DNA from: Streptomyces brevispora
GTDB taxonomy: Bacteria; Actinomycetota; Actinomycetes; Streptomycetales; Streptomycetaceae
Assembly (NCBI RefSeq): GCF_007829885.1
Contig: NZ_VIWW01000001.1
Location: 1,798,001-1,862,000 of the forward strand
DNA: 64,000 bases
Reading direction: 5' to 3'
Of the stretch, positions 60,681-64,000 are shown piece by piece. A model generated the notes under the pieces. The model was not told the DNA's origin and ran no database searches. It saw nothing but the letters and a program-made list of their open reading frames with translations. The translations under genes were made by a program, and so were the position numbers. Each line of letters starts with the position of its first letter. Positions within the stretch are counted from its first letter, which is position 1.

Positions 60681-60744
60681 CTCAGTTGGTTAGAGCAGCT
60701 GACTCTTAATCAGCGGGTCCGGGGTTCGAGTCCCTGGCGGCGCA
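60671..60744 (+). tRNA. tRNA-Lys (anticodon CTT)
   Basis: Acceptor GCGCCGC (60671-60677) pairs with GCGGCGC (60737-60743), discriminator A at 60744. D-loop TAGCTCAGTTGGTTAGAGC, anticodon loop GACTCTTAATC giving CTT, T-loop GGGTTCGAGTCCC. A terminator follows at once. No integrase lies nearby. Confidence 0.97.
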
Positions 60745-60750
60745 CAGACG

Positions 60751-60786
60751 GAAGAAGCCCCCTCGCGAGAGCGAGGGGGCTTCTTC
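60751..60786. terminator. tRNA-Lys terminator
   Basis: A perfect 16-bp stem (60751-60766 with 60771-60786) capped by GAGA, starting 7 bases after the tRNA. It also lies 18 bases beyond the stop of the convergent protease gene and can serve both strands. Confidence 0.92.
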
Positions 60787-60803
60787 GTCATGGTCGGCCG
60801 CCG

Positions 60804-62015
60804 CTACTTTCCGGTGGTGATCCGGACCGTCCAGGCGCCCGAGGGAGTCCGGTCGGCGACCTCGATCGCGGCGTGTCCGCCGGGCACGGTGAAGGTCTCG
60901 CCGACCCGCAGCGGGGCGTCCGCGAGCGGCGGGTAGACCGACCGGTCCCAGCAGGCGGCCGTGCTGGGGTGGGTGTCGATGACATCGACCGGTCCACCGC
61001 CCGACGGGGTCTCGTTACGAATCCGGTAGAGCAGCACGCCCTCGCCGCACGTCGTCCGGTCGTTGCCGGTGGCGCTGCGGGCCTCGATCGCCACGGCGCT
61101 GCCCTCGCCCGTCCTGATCACCGCGAGCCGGGTCCCGATGGACGCCCCGGGCACGGGGACGGCCGCCATCGGCTCCAGGGTGACGACCCGGCTGCTCTGG
61201 ACGCAGGTCACCTGCCGGTCGTCCAGCCAGCCCAGCTTCCACTTGTGCCAGCCGAAGAGATCCGGCGCGAGTCCGAACTGACTGCCCATCACGTCCCAGT
61301 CACCCACAAAGGTGTCCCAGTCGCCCTTGCCGTCCGAGGGCCGGTGGTAGAGGTCGGGCAGGTCGAATACATGTCCGGTCTCATGGGCCAGCACGTTGTG
61401 GTCCGGCGGGTGCTGTTCGAAAACGGTGACGACGCGCCCGATGTCCGTACCGTCGGCGTGCAGCGGCCGGTCGAAGTTGACGACCTTGGTGGCGTCCGAG
61501 TCGATGCCGGGGGCGTCGGGGTCGGCGAGGAGGTAGACGATGTCGTACTTCGAGAAGTCCACCTCGGGGTCGGCCACTTTGATCGCGTCGCGCAGGTAGG
61601 CGCTGCGCCGTTCGTTGGACCAGTCACGCTTTATGCCGTACCAGACGGACGGCTTGGGCATCCGGATCCACCGCCGCAGCGGATGCGGGCGCAGGGTGAA
61701 CTTTCCGTACGAGGCGCGCTGGAAGAACCGGGTGGTGGCGGGGAAATAGTCCGAGGTGAGCTCGGCGGGGGTGGTGACGGGCTTGGCGTCCGGGAACGAG
61801 AGGAAGATCATGACCGCGTCGAGCGGATGGTCGGGGCGCGGGTAGGCGCTGTTCCACTCGTCCAGGCCGAGCGAGTGGTGCACGTGGGTCCGGGGCAGCG
61901 CACAGGCGTCGGCCGCACCGGTGGCGGCCACGGCAGGTCCCGCGACGAGGGACGTGGCGACGACCGCCAGCAGGGAGACCAGGCCGGCCGTCACGGCGCG
62001 CGGACTCGGCTTCAC
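60804..62015 (-). CDS. Secreted M6-family metalloprotease
   Basis: A 403-residue secreted protease. A signal peptide (VTAGLVSLLAVVATSLVAG, ending PAVAA) is followed by an M6-like catalytic domain. The zinc site is HNVLAHETGHVFDLPDLYH, with the HExxH histidines and a downstream Asp in the position typical of metzincin-like M6 enzymes, and a Met-turn candidate in WDVMGSQFGLAPDLF. A beta-sandwich tail (GEGVLLYRIRNETPSGGGP onward) ends the protein. GTG 62015 follows GGAGGGG; GTG 62018 is adjacent. It digests extracellular protein. Confidence 0.9.
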   Translation of the reverse strand: MKPSPRAVTAGLVSLLAVVATSLVAGPAVAATGAADACALPRTHVHHSLGLDEWNSAYPRPDHPLDAVMIFLSFPDAKPVTTPAELTSDYFPATTRFFQRASYGKFTLRPHPLRRWIRMPKPSVWYGIKRDWSNERRSAYLRDAIKVADPEVDFSKYDIVYLLADPDAPGIDSDATKVVNFDRPLHADGTDIGRVVTVFEQHPPDHNVLAHETGHVFDLPDLYHRPSDGKGDWDTFVGDWDVMGSQFGLAPDLFGWHKWKLGWLDDRQVTCVQSSRVVTLEPMAAVPVPGASIGTRLAVIRTGEGSAVAIEARSATGNDRTTCGEGVLLYRIRNETPSGGGPVDVIDTHPSTAACWDRSVYPPLADAPLRVGETFTVPGGHAAIEVADRTPSGAWTVRITTGK

Positions 62016-62448
62016 CACCCCTCCGGGTCCGTGCTGACGCGGCACATCTACCTCCGGGTGCGGGGTACGGACGCCTGGGATCTTCAGCACCCTCCCGACC
62101 ACCCTGTGGCGATTCAGGCGTTACGTCCTGTTCAGCTGCCCCAGTCGGGTCAGCGGACAATCCACACACTCTCCTTCACGGAAAGTCACAATCGATCACC
62201 GACACAAAGGGATGGAACAGAGCCGCGCAGAAACGATCAGTCGTGGGCAAACCGGATCTACGCGCGAATGGCCCATGCTGATCGGGCGCGAGGCGCGGAA
62301 CAGTCGGGGCGCTGGAACGGCCGAGCTCCCAGCCTCTATGCTTCACCTCGCTTTCCTCCGCGGTTTCCGCCCCTGACAACGGCGCTCCACGCGGCGGGCC
62401 AGTCCGACCAGACCTGTCCGGGACAGAACTGCATGGCGGGAGCGAACG
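62016..62448. other. Divergent regulatory gap between protease and cdgA
   Basis: About 430 bases between two divergent starts, lower in GC than the genes, with no convincing small gene. I saw no exact AdpA consensus by eye although cdgA is a reported AdpA target in other species. Confidence 0.5.
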
Positions 62449-64000
62449 GTGAGCGCAACCTCCGAAGGGCCGAGGCCCCCGGCGGGCACAGCACCCTCTT
62501 CCCCACGACCATCGGTCACGGAGCGTCATGGACCATGGCTTGGGGAGGGCAACCCTGAGGACGTCACCGAGGGAGCGGCCGTCTCCGGGACGCACGACTA
62601 CCGGGCGGCCTTCCGGGCCGCCACGCTCCCGATGGCCGTCGTCGATCACGAGGGCCTGATCGTCACCGCGAACGAGGCCCTGTCCGCCCTGGTCGGCATC
62701 GCCGCCGCGGCGCTCACCGCACAGTCCGCCTCCGATCTGGTCGACCTCGCGGCGGACGGCCGCACCTGGCACGCGTACCGCGAGGTGCTGCACGGCCGGC
62801 GCTCCCGCTTCCGCTGCACCCGCAGGCTCAAGCACCCCGACGGGCGCTCCATGTGGGCCGAGATCACCGTCGTACCGATGCCCGCGACGGAGGCGGACGG
62901 CGGCAGCGACGGCGACAGTCGTATCGGCGACGGTGACAGCGACGACGGCACGCGGGGCGCGGCCGACGGGAACCGCCCGCCCGGTCAGGTGCTGCTCTCC
63001 GTCGCGGACGTCAGTGACCGGCGCGAGCTGCAGAAACAGCTGCGGCATCTCCAGATGCACGACCCGGTGACCCGGCTGCCCAACCGGACGCTGTTCTTCG
63101 AGCGGCTTTCGGCCGTCCTGGAGACCCCTCCGTACCAGGACGACTCCTTTCCCGGACGCGGCCGGATCGGGCTCTGCTACCTCGACCTGGACGGCTTCAA
63201 GGCCGTCAACGACACCCTGGGCCACCGGATCGGCGACCGGCTGCTCGCCGCCGTCGCCGCCCGGCTCACCGACTGCGCCGAACAGGAGGGCCCGCACCCC
63301 ACCGGCGCCCCGCTGGTGGCGCGCCTGGGCGGGGACGAGTTCGCGATCCTGGTGGAGGAGTCCACGGGTACGCAGCAGCTGACCGACCTCGCCCGCACCG
63401 TGCTCGCCGCACTCCAGAAGCCCTTCGACCTGGCCGGGCAGCGGCTCTCCGTCTCGGCCTCGATCGGCGTGGTGGAACGGCCCGTGGCGGGCACCTCCGC
63501 CACGGGTCTCATGCAGGCCGCCGATACGACGCTGTACTGGGCGAAGGCCGACGGCAAGGCCCGCTGGACCGTCTTCGACCCGGAGCGCAACGCCCACCGG
63601 ATGACCCGCCAGGCCCTCTCGTCCAACCTCCGGCCGGCCGTCGAGCGCGGCGAGTTCACCATCGAGTACCAGCCGCTGGTCGGCATGGCCGACGGGGTCG
63701 TACGCGGGGTGGAGGCGCTGGTCCGCTGGAACCACCCGCAGTTCGGCATGCTCTCGCCGAATCGGTTCGTCGCGATCGCCGAGGAGGACGGCTCGATCGT
63801 GCAGCTGGGCCGCTGGGTGCTCCGGGCGGCCTGTCGTCAGGCCCGGCGCTGGCAGCTCGACCACCCGGCCGAGCCGCCGCTGTTCATCAGCGTCAACGTC
63901 GCGGTCCGCCAGGTCTGGGACTCCGACCTGGTCACCGATGTGGCGGAGATCCTCGCGGAGACCGGCCTGGACCCGGCGCTGTTGCAACTGGAGCTGACCG
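62449..64000 (+). CDS. cdgA: CdgA-like cyclic di-GMP enzyme, PAS-GGDEF-EAL (C-terminus beyond window)
   Basis: The first 517 codons of a gene open at the window end. After a Pro-rich leader, residues 50-200 form a PAS domain (AAFRAATLPMAVVDHEGLIV, HPDGRSMWAEITVVP). Residues 205-375 form the GGDEF diguanylate cyclase domain with an intact GGDEF at 294-298. An EAL phosphodiesterase domain starts about 390 (FTIEYQPLVGMADGVV) with EAL at 422-424. Synteny and domain order match S. coelicolor CdgA (SCO2817), which controls the switch to sporulation and is regulated by AdpA. GTG 62449 follows GGGAG. Confidence 0.9.
   Translation, partial: MSATSEGPRPPAGTAPSSPRPSVTERHGPWLGEGNPEDVTEGAAVSGTHDYRAAFRAATLPMAVVDHEGLIVTANEALSALVGIAAAALTAQSASDLVDLAADGRTWHAYREVLHGRRSRFRCTRRLKHPDGRSMWAEITVVPMPATEADGGSDGDSRIGDGDSDDGTRGAADGNRPPGQVLLSVADVSDRRELQKQLRHLQMHDPVTRLPNRTLFFERLSAVLETPPYQDDSFPGRGRIGLCYLDLDGFKAVNDTLGHRIGDRLLAAVAARLTDCAEQEGPHPTGAPLVARLGGDEFAILVEESTGTQQLTDLARTVLAALQKPFDLAGQRLSVSASIGVVERPVAGTSATGLMQAADTTLYWAKADGKARWTVFDPERNAHRMTRQALSSNLRPAVERGEFTIEYQPLVGMADGVVRGVEALVRWNHPQFGMLSPNRFVAIAEEDGSIVQLGRWVLRAACRQARRWQLDHPAEPPLFISVNVAVRQVWDSDLVTDVAEILAETGLDPALLQLELT

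Noticed and set aside
60671..60744. Second island at tRNA-Lys
   Set aside because: No integrase or duplicated 3' end is visible in the window and the genes on both sides look conserved.

Overview
The window is high-GC actinobacterial DNA and looks like a Streptomyces chromosome. The evidence is adpA with an in-frame TTA codon next to orn, the ceb cellobiose operon with TGGGAGCGCTCCCA operators, a DmdR-type iron box, a DasR-type site and strongly G/C-ending codons. From memory, the gene order (leucine catabolism, desE, hexosaminidase, glmS, adpA, orn, tRNA-His, cebR-cebEFG-bglC, chitinase, two-component pair, tRNA-Lys, cdgA) follows the SCO2776 to SCO2817 segment of S. coelicolor, so most of the window is conserved core.

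1-10.6 kb: a partial phosphatase-like gene, a membrane protein and GT2-GtrA glycosyltransferase pair, then a TetR gene divergent from accD1-accA1-hmgL-acdH (3-methylcrotonyl-CoA/leucine degradation). 10.6-14.4 kb: small accessory genes, a GntR remnant, an iron-boxed DesE-like lipoprotein and short repeats; desABCD, expected here by synteny, is absent. 14.4-20 kb: amino-sugar block with a GH20 hexosaminidase, a DasR-like site and glmS, then an AceTr-family transporter and a universal stress protein. 20-23.2 kb: adpA, orn and tRNA-His.

23.1-37.8 kb: a degraded integrative island between the tRNA-His gene and an imperfect copy of its 3' end. It holds a frameshifted, truncated integrase and IS3-family fragments at both ends. 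Its cargo is two related catabolic operons (A and B), each coding for a luciferase-like flavin monooxygenase, a cupin, an isocitrate lyase/PEP mutase-superfamily protein and a flavin reductase. Copy A also has three SDR dehydrogenases; copy B has a stand-alone riboflavin kinase and an SDR remnant. A third cupin remnant, a shared 28-nt upstream element and an AraC-type regulator complete it. The substrate is unknown.

37.8-47 kb: cebR, bglC, cebG, cebF and cebE with four CebR-type boxes, a patch of gene remnants (FadR-type regulator, leuA) and a secreted GH18 chitinase. 47-54 kb: a two-component system, small secreted or unknown proteins, a spermidine synthase-like protein, an HTH-TPR regulator and a histidine phosphatase. 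54-59.8 kb: a PAP2-type membrane protein followed by a tightly packed trio coding for an iron-sulfur PD-(D/E)XK nuclease, an unknown protein and an SF1 helicase, which resembles a split Dna2. 59.9-64 kb: a primase/polymerase-like protein whose stop codon lies inside tRNA-Lys, a secreted M6 protease and the start of cdgA (PAS-GGDEF-EAL), which runs off the window.

The parts worth most attention are the duplicated flavin-monooxygenase operons of the tRNA-His island and the split Dna2-like trio.
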